Of a DNA stretch of 64,000 nucleotides, positions 17,847 through 26,469 are shown piece by piece. Location: positions 434,170-498,169 of the forward strand of contig NZ_BNBL01000002.1 in the NCBI RefSeq assembly GCF_014655595.1, written 5' to 3'. A program made the position numbers and the translations under genes. The DNA comes from Streptomyces griseocarneus (lineage in GTDB: Bacteria; Actinomycetota; Actinomycetes; Streptomycetales; Streptomycetaceae). Numbering within the stretch: position 1 is the first letter of the stretch; every line of letters starts with the position of its first letter. The notes under the pieces were generated by a model, which saw only the letters and a list, made by a program, of their open reading frames with translations, ran no database searches and was not told where the DNA came from.

Positions 17847-18884
17847 TCACGGACCTGCTGGACGCCCCGCGCCGCTGAGGTCCGGCCGCGGCCGCGTTCG
17901 CGGCCCGGCCCGCTCCGGCCCGCCCCGCCGGACCAGCAGGCCGCCCAGAGCGGTGCGCCGGTGCAGGACCGCCCGGCCCGCGCGCACCGTGGTGATCAGG
18001 CCCGCGCCGCGCAACGCGGCGGCATGGGCCGACGCGGTGGCGTCGCTGACACCCAGCCGACGCGCGAGGTCGCCGGTGGTGTGCTCCTCCGCGAGCAGGA
18101 ACAGGGCGGCGAGGCGGGTGCGGCCGAGCACCGCGGCCAGCGCCTCCTCCGTGCCGGGCGCCCCGGTCGCGGAGAGCGGAAGGCCTGGACCGGCGGGGTA
18201 GGTCAGGAACAGGGGGCCGTCGGGCGGATCGGCGACGACCGGATGGCCGGTCCAGTGGAAGGTGGGTACGAGCACCAGCCCCCGCCCGTGCAGGCTGACG
18301 TCCTGTGGGCCGGGGCCGTCGAACTCCCAGACGTTCCCGTGCAGCCGGGCGCCGGGGAGGAGTCCGGTGAGCGCGGTGCCGATGCCGTGCTCGGCCACGG
18401 TCAGGGCGTGCCGGGTGAACTCCGCCTGATGCAGGTCCTGCACCAGGGGCCACACGGGTCCCAGGACCGTCTCGAAGGCGGCGTGCTGGGCGCGGCGCAG
18501 GACCTGCCAGGCGCCGGCGTCACCCCGGTGCAGGTCGCGGACCCACAGGGGAGCGGGGGCGCCGTGACCGGCGTACACGCGCTCGATCTCGGAGCGGACG
18601 ACGTCCGGGTGCGACGCCCGCACGGTGTCCAGCCCCTCCCGGAGGGAGGTGCTGAAGACGTCCAGGAAGGCGGGGGCCACCGCCCCCGGGACCAGGTCCC
18701 CGAGGGGTTCGACGGCGGTCGGCAGGGACCGGGCCACGCGCTGCCTCCAGCGGCCGAAGAGCAGTTCGTCCCGGTGGCCGCTCACCAGCATCATCAGCGC
18801 CGCGTTCAACTCCTGCAGCGGGGCCGGCCGGGACGCGAAACGCACCCGGGCGAAGTCGGCGGCCGTGAAATGAATCCGGATCAC
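17847..18884 (-). CDS. ArsR-like winged-helix regulator (DUF5937 type)
   Basis: A 345-residue regulator common in Streptomyces. Residues 1-240 form the long N-terminal region of unknown role (MIRIHFTAADFARVRFASRP and PTFHWTGHPVV). The C-terminal winged helix at about 255-320 (LFLLAEEHTTGDLARRLGVS, then DATASAHAAALRGAGLI) is ArsR-like. The C-terminus is Pro/Arg-rich. The GTG at 18884 has GGGGAGA close upstream. It is divergent from the Tat hydrolase at 19044, with about 160 bases between, and may regulate it. Confidence 0.82.
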   Translation of the reverse strand: MIRIHFTAADFARVRFASRPAPLQELNAALMMLVSGHRDELLFGRWRQRVARSLPTAVEPLGDLVPGAVAPAFLDVFSTSLREGLDTVRASHPDVVRSEIERVYAGHGAPAPLWVRDLHRGDAGAWQVLRRAQHAAFETVLGPVWPLVQDLHQAEFTRHALTVAEHGIGTALTGLLPGARLHGNVWEFDGPGPQDVSLHGRGLVLVPTFHWTGHPVVADPPDGPLFLTYPAGPGLPLSATGAPGTEEALAAVLGRTRLAALFLLAEEHTTGDLARRLGVSDATASAHAAALRGAGLITTVRAGRAVLHRRTALGGLLVRRGGPERAGPRTRPRPDLSGAGRPAGP

Positions 18885-19043
18885 TACTCTCCCCGGCGAT
18901 GCCGCGCCATCGTTTCGGTCAGGGACTGAACCCTCGCCCGCGCCCCGGCCCGCACGCCAGCATTCGGGTCATTGCCCCCGCCATTCACGCAGGGGGCCGC
19001 CACACGGCGCAAGGACCGATGTCACAGGTGTGAGGGGAGAGCC

Positions 19044-20336
19044 ATGTCTACTGGCGGGAACAAGGATGCGGGTGCGGCCGTAGTGAGGCCCGGAGTGAAC
19101 CCCGGAGTGAAGCCCGGAGTGAGCCGACGGACCGTCACCGCGTCGGCCGTCGCGGCCGTCGCGCTGCTGGTCACGGGCGGGGGCGGCCCCGCCCGGGCGC
19201 GGGAGCGCGCGGCGGCGGGCCTGACCGTCCGTCTGCCGGCGCCGACCGGCCCGTACCGGATCGGGACGACCGAGCTCCACCTGGTCGACCGGACCAGGAG
19301 GGACCCGTGGGATCCGGCGATCCCGGTCCGGGAAGTGATGGTCACGGTCTTCTACCCGGCCCGTGACGTCCACGGGTACCCGCGCGCACCGCACATGACC
19401 GGGGGCGCCGCGAGGGAGATGATCGACCCCCTGCTGCACCCGGAACTGCCGAAGGCGGGGGTGGACTGGGCGGCCACCCTGACCCACGCGCACACGGGCG
19501 CTCCCGCGCGGGCCGGGCGCCGGCCGGTGCTGCTGTACAGCCCCGGAGGCGGCGACCCGCGCACCATGGGCACCGGAACCGCCGAGGAACTGGCCAGTCA
19601 TGGCTATGTGGTGGTGACCATCGATCATCCCGGCGACGCCTCCGAGGTCGAGTTCCCCCGGCGGGCGCCGTGGCGGCCCGGGGTCCGGCACACCGTGCTG
19701 CAATCGGACCCCCGCAAGGACCCCGGCCTCTTCCGCGCCCTGATCGGCACCAGGATCGCGGACACCCGCTTCGTGCTGGACCGGCTGGAGGCGCTGGCCG
19801 CCGGCCGGAACCCGGACGCGGAGGGGCGCCGGCTGCCGGAGGGCCTCGGCCGCGCGCTGGACCCGCGCCGGGTCGGGATGTACGGGCACTCGGCCGGAGG
19901 GACCACCGCCGCCGAGGCGATGTACGAGGACCGGCGCATCGGCGCCGCGGTCGACCTGGAGGGCTATCTGAACCATCCGCCCCACGCGCCCGGCGGGGAA
20001 GGGGAGTTGTTCCCCGTCGCCCGGGAGGGGGTGGACCGGCCGCTGCTCCTGCTGGGCACCGACGGCTTCCGCGACGCGGACATCGACCGTTCCTGGGCCG
20101 CCATGCTCGCCCACCCCGGCGGCCGCACCCGCCGTCTGCGGATCGACGACGCCGCGCACTGGGTGTTCACCGACTACGCGGCCATAGCGCCCCAGTTGCA
20201 GGCCGCCGGGCTGATGACCGCGGGGGACAGGGTCAAGCTGGTCGGCGGCATCGACCCGGCGAGGAGCGTGCCCGCCGTGCGCGGCCGGCTGCTCTCCTTC
20301 TTCGCGCGGCACCTGCCCGTCCGGGCCGCCGGCTGA
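19044..20336 (+). CDS. Tat-exported alpha/beta hydrolase, PAF-acetylhydrolase-like
   Basis: A 430-residue secreted lipase-like hydrolase. A twin-arginine signal lies at SRRTVTASAVAAVALLV (about 27-43). The N-terminal motif LPAPTGPYRIGTTELHLVD and LLYSPGGGD match plasma PAF-acetylhydrolase-type enzymes. The nucleophile elbow is GHSAGG near residue 283, and the likely catalytic His is in DDAAHW. It is a clear paralogue of the gene at 44346-45599. Codons 16-27 hold a three-unit 12-bp tandem repeat giving PGVNPGVKPGV. ATG 19044 follows AGGGGAG by about five bases. Possible control by the divergent ArsR-like gene. Confidence 0.9.
   Translation: MSTGGNKDAGAAVVRPGVNPGVKPGVSRRTVTASAVAAVALLVTGGGGPARARERAAAGLTVRLPAPTGPYRIGTTELHLVDRTRRDPWDPAIPVREVMVTVFYPARDVHGYPRAPHMTGGAAREMIDPLLHPELPKAGVDWAATLTHAHTGAPARAGRRPVLLYSPGGGDPRTMGTGTAEELASHGYVVVTIDHPGDASEVEFPRRAPWRPGVRHTVLQSDPRKDPGLFRALIGTRIADTRFVLDRLEALAAGRNPDAEGRRLPEGLGRALDPRRVGMYGHSAGGTTAAEAMYEDRRIGAAVDLEGYLNHPPHAPGGEGELFPVAREGVDRPLLLLGTDGFRDADIDRSWAAMLAHPGGRTRRLRIDDAAHWVFTDYAAIAPQLQAAGLMTAGDRVKLVGGIDPARSVPAVRGRLLSFFARHLPVRAAG
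19090..19125 (+). repeat. Three tandem 12-bp units in hydrolase N-terminus
   Basis: CCGGAGTGAACC, CCGGAGTGAAGC and CCGGAGTGAGCC, in frame, encode PGV-x repeats before the Tat motif. The 44346 paralogue lacks them, so they look like a recent expansion. Confidence 0.7.
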
Positions 20337-20373
20337 GGGCCGGTACGCCGGATCCGGCCCGAGGTGCACCGGG

Positions 20374-20410
20374 AAGGCCGTTCCCCTAGCGTGGACGGGA
20401 ACGGCCTTTT
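20374..20410 (+). terminator. Perfect 12-bp hairpin after Tat hydrolase
   Basis: AAGGCCGTTCCC (20374-20385), 11-nt loop, GGGAACGGCCTT (20397-20408), then TT. Reads as an intrinsic terminator. The loop contains TAGCGT (20387-20392), which elsewhere in the window acts as a -10-like box, so an operator over a promoter for the next gene is the alternative. Confidence 0.7.
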
Positions 20411-20479
20411 CGCCCGTATCGGGGTATTCGCCGGTGCTTCCGCCGCAGTGGAAGCCACCGCACCCTCAGGGAGACACAC

Positions 20480-20938
20480 ATGGCCAAGCACAGTGCCGCC
20501 CGCCGCCCCGCCTCGGTGTACGCGTTGGCCGGGGTCCGGCTCTTCAACGGGGTCAGCGGACTGCTGATGCCCTCCATGCTCATCCGGCGCCTCGAGCCCG
20601 GCAAGGGGCTCAGTCCGGCGGCCGTCTACGCCTTCCGGCTCTTCGGGATCCGTACGATCCTGCTCGGCCTCGACCTGCTGACCCACCGCGACGAGCGGCT
20701 GCGCGAAGACCTGCGCGAGGGCGTCCTGATCCACGGCAGCGACACCGCGACGGCGGCCCTGCTCGGCGTCAGCGGCCGGCTCGCCCCGCGCACCGCCGCC
20801 CTGACCACGCTCATCTCGGCCACGAACACGGTCCTGGCCGCCACCGCGACCGACCGCGTCGGCGGCTGCGGCGCCACCTCCCACCGCTGCTGCGGGAAGA
20901 GGGGCGGGAAGCGGGCCGGGAAGAGGAAGCGGACGTGA
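20480..20938 (+). CDS. Small membrane protein, first gene of GMC-peroxidase operon
   Basis: A 152-residue protein with several weakly hydrophobic helices (YALAGVRLFNGVSGLLMPSM, FRLFGIRTILLGLDLLTH, TAALTTLISATNTVLAAT) and a Cys/Lys/Arg-rich tail (CGATSHRCCGKRGGKRAGK). It resembles small Streptomyces proteins of the DUF4267-like kind, but I cannot name it firmly. GGGAG lies six bases before the ATG. Its TGA overlaps the GTG start of the GMC oxidoreductase (GTGA at 20935-20938), so translation is probably coupled and the three proteins work together. Confidence 0.75.
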   Translation: MAKHSAARRPASVYALAGVRLFNGVSGLLMPSMLIRRLEPGKGLSPAAVYAFRLFGIRTILLGLDLLTHRDERLREDLREGVLIHGSDTATAALLGVSGRLAPRTAALTTLISATNTVLAATATDRVGGCGATSHRCCGKRGGKRAGKRKRT

Positions 20939-22872
20939 CCCCGGAGCCCGGCGCTCCCGCCGCCGAGACCGGCTTCGACTACGTCGTCGTCGGCGCGGGC
21001 GCCGGCGGCGGACCGCTGGCGGCCAACCTCGCCGCCGCCGGCACCCGCGTCCTGCTCCTCGACGCCGGCGGCGCCGAGGACAACGACAACTACGCGGTGC
21101 CCGCCTTCCACGCGGACGCCTCGGAGGACCCCGTCCAGCGCTGGGACTACTTCGTACGGCACTACGCCGACGAACAGCAGCACCAGCGCGACAGCAAGCT
21201 CGTCCCCGGCAAGGGCATCCTCTACCCGCGCGCCGGGACGGTCGGCGGCTGCACCGCCCATCACGCGCTGATCACCGTCTATCCGTACAACCGCGACTGG
21301 GACGCGATCGCGGAGGAGACCGGCGACGCCTCCTGGCGCAGCAGCGTCATGCGCCGCTACTTCGAGCGGCTGGAGCGCTGCACCTACCGTTCCGCGCCCA
21401 GGAAGCCGCCCTCGAACGCCCTGCTGGCCGCGCTCCTGCGGCGCCTGCCCTTCATCGGCGCCACGTACCGCAACGACGCGCGCCACGGATTCGACGGCTG
21501 GCTGACGACCGCCCTCGCCGACCCCAAGCTCATCGTCCAGGACAAGCAGCTGCTGAAGGTCATCCTCTCGGCCGCCGAGGAGACCCTCGCGGACTTCCTC
21601 GGCCGGCCGCTGTCCCCCGTGGAGAGCCTGCGCTCCCTGGTCGACCCCAACGACTGGCGGGTGCAGACGCAGGCGCTGCAGGGCCTGTGGCAGATCCCGC
21701 TGTCCACGGCGAACGGGCGGCGCGGCGCCGCGCGCGAGCGCGTCCGGGCGGCCGTGGAGCGCCACCCGGACCACCTGACCGTCCGCACGGACACGCTGGT
21801 CACCCGGGTCGTGCTGGACGAGGACGGAACCGCCGTCGGCGTCGAGTACATGGACCACGCGCACGCCTACCGGGCCGACCCCCGCAGCGGGGACGGCACC
21901 GGGCCGCCGCCGGTGCGCCGCACCGTCCTGGCGTCCCGGGAGGTGATCCTGGCGGCCGGCGCCTTCAACACCCCCCAGCTGCTGATGCTCTCGGGCATCG
22001 GCCCGGCCGAGGAGCTGCGACGGCACGGCATCCCCGTACGCGTCGAGCTCCCGGGCGTGGGGGCCAATCTGCAGGACCGCTACGAGGTCGGCGTGGTCAG
22101 CGAGATGGACCGCGAGTTCCCGGTCGTCAAGGACTGCGACTTCCACGCGCCGCGGCCCGGCGCCGAACCCGACCGCTGCTACCGCGCCTGGCGGCGCGGC
22201 GAGGGCCTGTACACCACCAACGGCGCCGTCATCGGCATCACCCGCAAGTCCCGCCCGGACCTCGACGCCCCGGACCTCTTCGTCTTCGGCGGCCCCTTCG
22301 ACTTCCGCGGCTACCGCCCCGGCTACTCGCTCGACCTGACGCGCCACCGGGACCGCTTCACCTGGGCCGTCCTGAAGAGCCGCACGCACAACACCGGCGG
22401 CCGGGTGCGGCTGCGCTCCGACGACCCCCGCGACACCCCCGACGTCGACTTCCACTACTTCACCGAGGGCACGGACACGGACGGCCTGGACCTGGAGGCG
22501 ATGGCCGACGCCGTGGAGTTCGTACGCCGGATGAACCGCAGGGCCGACTCCGTGATCGTGAAGGAGCTGTGGCCCGGCCCCCAGGTCCGCGACCGCGAGG
22601 AGATCCGCCGCTTCGTCCGGGACGAGGCGTGGGGCCACCACGCGTCCTGCAGCTGCAGGATGGGCCGGGCCGACGATCCGTCGGCCGTCGTCGACAGCCG
22701 GTTCAGGGTCCGCGGGGTGGCCGGCCTGCGGATCGTGGACGCCTCCGTCTTCCCCCGCATCCCCGGGTTCTTCATCGTCACGCCGGTCTACATGATCAGC
22801 GAGAAGGCGAGCGACGTGATCCTCGCCGACGCGGCCCGCGCCGACAGGATCCCCTCACCACCCCCGACCTGA
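20935..22872 (+). CDS. GMC family FAD-dependent oxidoreductase
   Basis: A 645-residue flavoenzyme of the glucose-methanol-choline oxidoreductase family, which oxidises alcohols or related groups. The FAD-binding motif VVGAGAGGGPLAANLAAAG lies at about 17-35. A second signature LASREVILAAGAFNTPQLLM is near 340. The C-terminal region RGVAGLRIVDASVFPRIPG is canonical. The usual HPxGTxxMG active-site stretch is replaced by HASCSCRMG (near 567), with two Cys, and the later Asn-Pro motif reads FFIVTPVYM. The GTG start overlaps the upstream stop, and the peroxidase starts 27 bases downstream. Substrate unknown; a lipid or sterol alcohol is plausible (inference). Confidence 0.9.
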   Translation: MTPEPGAPAAETGFDYVVVGAGAGGGPLAANLAAAGTRVLLLDAGGAEDNDNYAVPAFHADASEDPVQRWDYFVRHYADEQQHQRDSKLVPGKGILYPRAGTVGGCTAHHALITVYPYNRDWDAIAEETGDASWRSSVMRRYFERLERCTYRSAPRKPPSNALLAALLRRLPFIGATYRNDARHGFDGWLTTALADPKLIVQDKQLLKVILSAAEETLADFLGRPLSPVESLRSLVDPNDWRVQTQALQGLWQIPLSTANGRRGAARERVRAAVERHPDHLTVRTDTLVTRVVLDEDGTAVGVEYMDHAHAYRADPRSGDGTGPPPVRRTVLASREVILAAGAFNTPQLLMLSGIGPAEELRRHGIPVRVELPGVGANLQDRYEVGVVSEMDREFPVVKDCDFHAPRPGAEPDRCYRAWRRGEGLYTTNGAVIGITRKSRPDLDAPDLFVFGGPFDFRGYRPGYSLDLTRHRDRFTWAVLKSRTHNTGGRVRLRSDDPRDTPDVDFHYFTEGTDTDGLDLEAMADAVEFVRRMNRRADSVIVKELWPGPQVRDREEIRRFVRDEAWGHHASCSCRMGRADDPSAVVDSRFRVRGVAGLRIVDASVFPRIPGFFIVTPVYMISEKASDVILADAARADRIPSPPPT

Positions 22873-22898
22873 CAGGGCCCAGCCAGAGGAGTACGACC

Positions 22899-24749
22899 AT
22901 GAGCACGCCACGACGCACGCCCCGGCGATCCGGATCCGGCTACCGCTCCAGCCTTCTTTGGCGGCTCCTCGCCGGCCTCGCGGGCTATGTCGACCGGCGC
23001 GTCGGCTGGGACAAACTCGCCGTCATCCCCGGGCTGCTGACCATCCTCGGGCTGCGCGTCAGATACCGCCGGGAGAACCTCCACGACACCACCCACCTGC
23101 CCTCGACCGGCCTCCCCGACCCCGGGCCCCCCTCCGCCGGCCACACGGTCGGCCGTACCGCGGACGGCAGCCACAACGACCTCGACGAACCGCGCATGGG
23201 CATGGCGGGGACGCGCTTCGGCCGCAACATCCCGCTGGAGAAGATCGCCCCGGCCGCAGCCGAGGACATCCTGTCGAGCCCCAACCCGCGCGAGGTCAGC
23301 CGCGCCCTGCTCACCCGCCACGAGCTCGTCGCGGCCGAGTCGGTCAACTCCCTGGTCGCAGCCTGGCTGCAGTTCATGATCCGCGACTGGTTCAGCCACG
23401 GCACCAGCCCGGTGGAACGGCCCTGGGAAGTGCCCCTGATGGCCGACGACCCCTGGCCGGAGCGCCCCATGCGCATCATGCGCACCCCGGACGACCCGAC
23501 CCGGGACCCGAACGCGCCCGCCGGCACGCCCGACACCCGCGTCAACGTCCTCTCCCACTGGTGGGACGCCTCCCAGATCTACGGCGTCGACGACGAGGAA
23601 CAGCGCCGGCTGCGCACCGGCGAGCTCGGCAAGCTCTACCGGTGGGACGACGAGCGCCCGACGCCGCCCTCGGGCTCCGCCCCCGACCCCTCGAGCGTTC
23701 CGGGCTTCTGGCTGGGCCTGGTCATGATGCACGACCTCTTCACCCGGGAGCACAACGCGATCTGCGACCACCTGCACGCCGCGTACCCGGCCTGGGACGA
23801 CGAGGAGCTCTTCCAGCGGGCCCGCCTCGTCAACGCCGCCCTCCTCGCCAAGATCCACACCACGGAGTGGACCCCGGCGGTCATCAGCCACCCCACCACC
23901 GTCAAGGCGCTGCGGACCAACTGGTGGGGCCTGGCGGGCGAACGCGTCCACAACCTCTTCGGCCGCCTCAGCGACAGTGAGATCATCAGCGGCATCCCCG
24001 GCGGCGAGACCGACCACTACGGCATCCCGTACGCCCTCACCGAGGAGTTCGTGGCCGTCTACCGCATGCACCCGCTCGTCCGCGACGACTGGCACCTGCG
24101 CTCGGCCGAGGACAACGCCACGCTGCGCGAGTGCACCTTCCGCGAGATCGCCGGGCCCAAGGCGCTCCAGGTCCTGCAGACCGTGGACATGGCCGACCTG
24201 CTCTACAGCTTCGGCACGCTCCCCCCGGGCCTGGTCACCCTCCACAACTTCCCGCGGTTCCTGCAGGAGTACGAGCGCCCGGACGGGCACCTGCAGGACC
24301 TCGCCGCGACCGACATCCTGCGCAACCGGGAAATGGGCGTCCCCCGCTACAACGAGTTCCGGCGGCTGCTGCGCATGAAGCCCGCCGAGACCTTCGAGGA
24401 GCTGACGGACAACCCGGCGTGGGCCAAGGAGATCAAGCGGCTCTACGCGGGCGACGTCGAGAAGGTCGACCTCACCGTCGGGATGTTCGCCGAGACGCTG
24501 CCGGCCGGATTCGCCTTCAGCGACACGGCGTTCCGCATCTTCATCCTGATGGCCTCGCGCCGGCTGAACAGCGACCGCTTCTTCACCGAGCACTACACCC
24601 CGGCGGTGTACTCCAAGGCCGGCATGGCGTGGATCGACGACAACACCATGCTCACCGTCCTGCTGCGCCACCACCCGGAACTGCGCCCGGCCCTGGCGGG
24701 CCTGGACAACGCGTTCGCGCCGTGGAACAAGGCGCCGCGCGCGGCCTGA
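22899..24749 (+). CDS. Animal-type heme peroxidase / alpha-dioxygenase-like protein
   Basis: A 616-residue protein of the animal heme peroxidase/fatty-acid dioxygenase superfamily. Signature stretches: FGRNIPLEKI, NVLSHWWDASQIYG (near 210), HTTEWTPAV (near 320) and the proximal-heme segment VYRMHPLV (His near 391). In fatty-acid alpha-dioxygenases a distal heme His sits in an IHDW motif; here the text is FMIRDWFSHG, with Arg162 in that place and His167 five residues on. GAGGAG lies about seven bases before the ATG. It is the last gene of the operon with the GMC oxidoreductase, suggesting sequential lipid oxidation (inference). Confidence 0.88.
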   Translation: MSTPRRTPRRSGSGYRSSLLWRLLAGLAGYVDRRVGWDKLAVIPGLLTILGLRVRYRRENLHDTTHLPSTGLPDPGPPSAGHTVGRTADGSHNDLDEPRMGMAGTRFGRNIPLEKIAPAAAEDILSSPNPREVSRALLTRHELVAAESVNSLVAAWLQFMIRDWFSHGTSPVERPWEVPLMADDPWPERPMRIMRTPDDPTRDPNAPAGTPDTRVNVLSHWWDASQIYGVDDEEQRRLRTGELGKLYRWDDERPTPPSGSAPDPSSVPGFWLGLVMMHDLFTREHNAICDHLHAAYPAWDDEELFQRARLVNAALLAKIHTTEWTPAVISHPTTVKALRTNWWGLAGERVHNLFGRLSDSEIISGIPGGETDHYGIPYALTEEFVAVYRMHPLVRDDWHLRSAEDNATLRECTFREIAGPKALQVLQTVDMADLLYSFGTLPPGLVTLHNFPRFLQEYERPDGHLQDLAATDILRNREMGVPRYNEFRRLLRMKPAETFEELTDNPAWAKEIKRLYAGDVEKVDLTVGMFAETLPAGFAFSDTAFRIFILMASRRLNSDRFFTEHYTPAVYSKAGMAWIDDNTMLTVLLRHHPELRPALAGLDNAFAPWNKAPRAA

Positions 24750-24750
24750 A

Positions 24751-24767
24751 CCCGCGCGGCGCGCGGG
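24751..24767 (+). terminator. GC-rich hairpin after peroxidase
   Basis: CCCGCGC, loop ggc, GCGCGGG: a perfect 7-bp stem starting one base after the peroxidase stop, with no U-tract. Confidence 0.5.
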
Positions 24768-24804
24768 CCGCGGGACAGCAGGCGCAGGGGTGAATAATTG
24801 CGCC

Positions 24805-25260
24805 ATGGACCAGATCGACAGGAATATCTTGCGCGAGCTGCAGGAGGACGGCCGGCTGACCATCCAGGAGCTGGCCCAGCGGGTCGGCCTCACCTCCTCC
24901 CCGTGCATGCGCCGGGTCCGGCAGCTCGAGCAGGACGGAGTCATCCAGGGCTACCGGGCGGTCATCGACCCCGAAGCCGTCGGGCGCGGCTTCGAGGTCC
25001 TGGTCTCCATCGAGGTCAAACGCGACCGGGAGGCGGTCGAGGCCTTCGAGGCCGCGCTCCAGGACATCCCCGACGTCATCGAGGCCTACCGCCTCTTCGG
25101 CAGCCCCGGCTGCCTGCTGCGCATCGCGGTCGCCGACATCACCGCCTACGAACGGCTGTGGATCGAACGCCTCACCACGCTGTCGGGCATCACCGAGGTC
25201 AACTCGCAGATCATCATGAAGCGGATCAAGGAACCCCGGGGCCTGCCGGTCGACCGCTGA
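24805..25260 (+). CDS. Lrp/AsnC family transcriptional regulator
   Basis: A 151-residue regulator with an N-terminal helix-turn-helix (DQIDRNILRELQEDGRLTIQ, then ELAQRVGLTSSPCMRRVRQL) and a C-terminal RAM effector-binding domain (about 70-145). Length is typical. Family members respond to amino acids and usually control neighbouring metabolic or export genes; none is adjacent in the obvious orientation. ATG 24805 has no ribosome site, while AATAAT (24793-24798) sits six bases before it, so the message may be leaderless. GTG 24790 is an alternative start. Confidence 0.92.
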   Translation: MDQIDRNILRELQEDGRLTIQELAQRVGLTSSPCMRRVRQLEQDGVIQGYRAVIDPEAVGRGFEVLVSIEVKRDREAVEAFEAALQDIPDVIEAYRLFGSPGCLLRIAVADITAYERLWIERLTTLSGITEVNSQIIMKRIKEPRGLPVDR

Positions 25261-25275
25261 GCCCGCAGGCCCGTG

Positions 25276-25315
25276 TGCCCACATGCCCACATGCCCAGAT
25301 GTCTTCATGTCCGCA
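25276..25315 (+). repeat. Five head-to-tail 8-bp units (TGCCCACA type)
   Basis: TGCCCACA, TGCCCACA, TGCCCAGA, TGTCTTCA, TGTCCGCA with an exact 8-bp period. Lies between the Lrp gene and the zinc-ribbon protein gene, just before an AT-rich TAAAA. Confidence 0.7.
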
Positions 25316-25384
25316 TAAAAGGTGTTGGCCGTTGATCGCCGCTCCGGAACAATCAGGCTGTTCAGCGGAGGGGGAGGACGGACA

Positions 25385-26443
25385 GTGGACATATTCGCGT
25401 GTGCGGGGTGCGGCGCCGTGCTGACCGCACCCGTCTCCCGGATCGCGCTTCCCGTCCACGCCCGCCAGGCGTACGGCCACGAACTGCTCCCCGCGCTCAT
25501 GGAACCGGGGACGTACGCCGTCGACCCCGAGCCTTCCGGGCCGCCATGGCGGCCCTGGAGCGAGATCGGCGTGGACGAAGCGGAAGCCCGAGGTGTGTTC
25601 GCTCCGGTTACCTCCCTCTCCTTCGGGGCGCCGGGAGCGGTCGTCGTCGCGCCGGGCGACACCCGCGGCACCGTCCTGATCCCGGAACGATGCGACGGCT
25701 ACTGCATGGGCCCGGACGGAAGGGACGGACCGAACCTGGCTTGCGCGCGCTGCGGCCAGGAGGTGGCGACCCGCATCGACGACTGCTCGTACTGGCAGGC
25801 GGTGTGGCTGGCCCCGCACGCCGTGGTCCGCCGTCCCGCCGACGGCCCCGCTCACGGGACGGACGACGGGGAGACGCCGGCGGAGGAGTGGCAGGGCACG
25901 CCGCCGGTCGAGCCGTCCGGGGCATGGAGCCTCCGGTGGGAGGCGGCGGCCGGGGCGGCGCTGGCCCACCTGCTGGCGGCCTCAGGGGGTGCGCCCGTGG
26001 CCGTCCCCGACGGCCTCGCCGCGAACATCTTCGGCCGCGCGCTCGACGCCCTGCTCCCGCCCGGGCCGCCGGTCAGGCGAGCGGCCCTGGCCGGCCCGGG
26101 CCTGCCCGCCACCGACCCCGCCCCCGACATCACCCTGGTCCCGCGACATCCGCGGACGGGGAAGGCGTGGCAACCGCCCGGCCACACGGAGCCCGTGCCG
26201 CTGGACGCCGGCGTATGGACGTATCTGGCCTTCCCCCGTGAACGGCTGCCGGTTCCCGTGACAGGCGGACTGCCCGACGGCGTCCTCCGCGACGATCCGC
26301 CGCCGATGCGCCCACAGGAGCTGTTCCGGCCCGACCGGCGCGTGTTCCTCCACACGCTGGCACGGCTCCCAACCGTCCGTCAGCCGTGGCTGCGCGAGAT
26401 CTACGACCGCGTGACGGGCCGCCCGTACGCTCGCCTGTTCTAG
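25385..26443 (+). CDS. Hypothetical protein with zinc-ribbon-like Cys motifs
   Basis: A 352-residue soluble protein. It opens with CAGCGAVL, and further Cys fall in CDGYCMG and CARCGQEV within the first 130 residues, which suggests one or two zinc-binding knuckles. The rest is Pro/Ala-rich with no catalytic motif I recognise; a conserved-looking end reads RPDRRVFLHTLARLPTVRQP. The GTG at 25385 has an excellent GGAGGGGGAGG upstream. This type of single-copy protein recurs in Streptomyces, but I know of no function. It converges with the NmrA-like reductase gene. Confidence 0.72.
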   Translation: MDIFACAGCGAVLTAPVSRIALPVHARQAYGHELLPALMEPGTYAVDPEPSGPPWRPWSEIGVDEAEARGVFAPVTSLSFGAPGAVVVAPGDTRGTVLIPERCDGYCMGPDGRDGPNLACARCGQEVATRIDDCSYWQAVWLAPHAVVRRPADGPAHGTDDGETPAEEWQGTPPVEPSGAWSLRWEAAAGAALAHLLAASGGAPVAVPDGLAANIFGRALDALLPPGPPVRRAALAGPGLPATDPAPDITLVPRHPRTGKAWQPPGHTEPVPLDAGVWTYLAFPRERLPVPVTGGLPDGVLRDDPPPMRPQELFRPDRRVFLHTLARLPTVRQPWLREIYDRVTGRPYARLF

Positions 26444-26469
26444 GTGGCGCCCGGACCTTCCGGTGTCCG

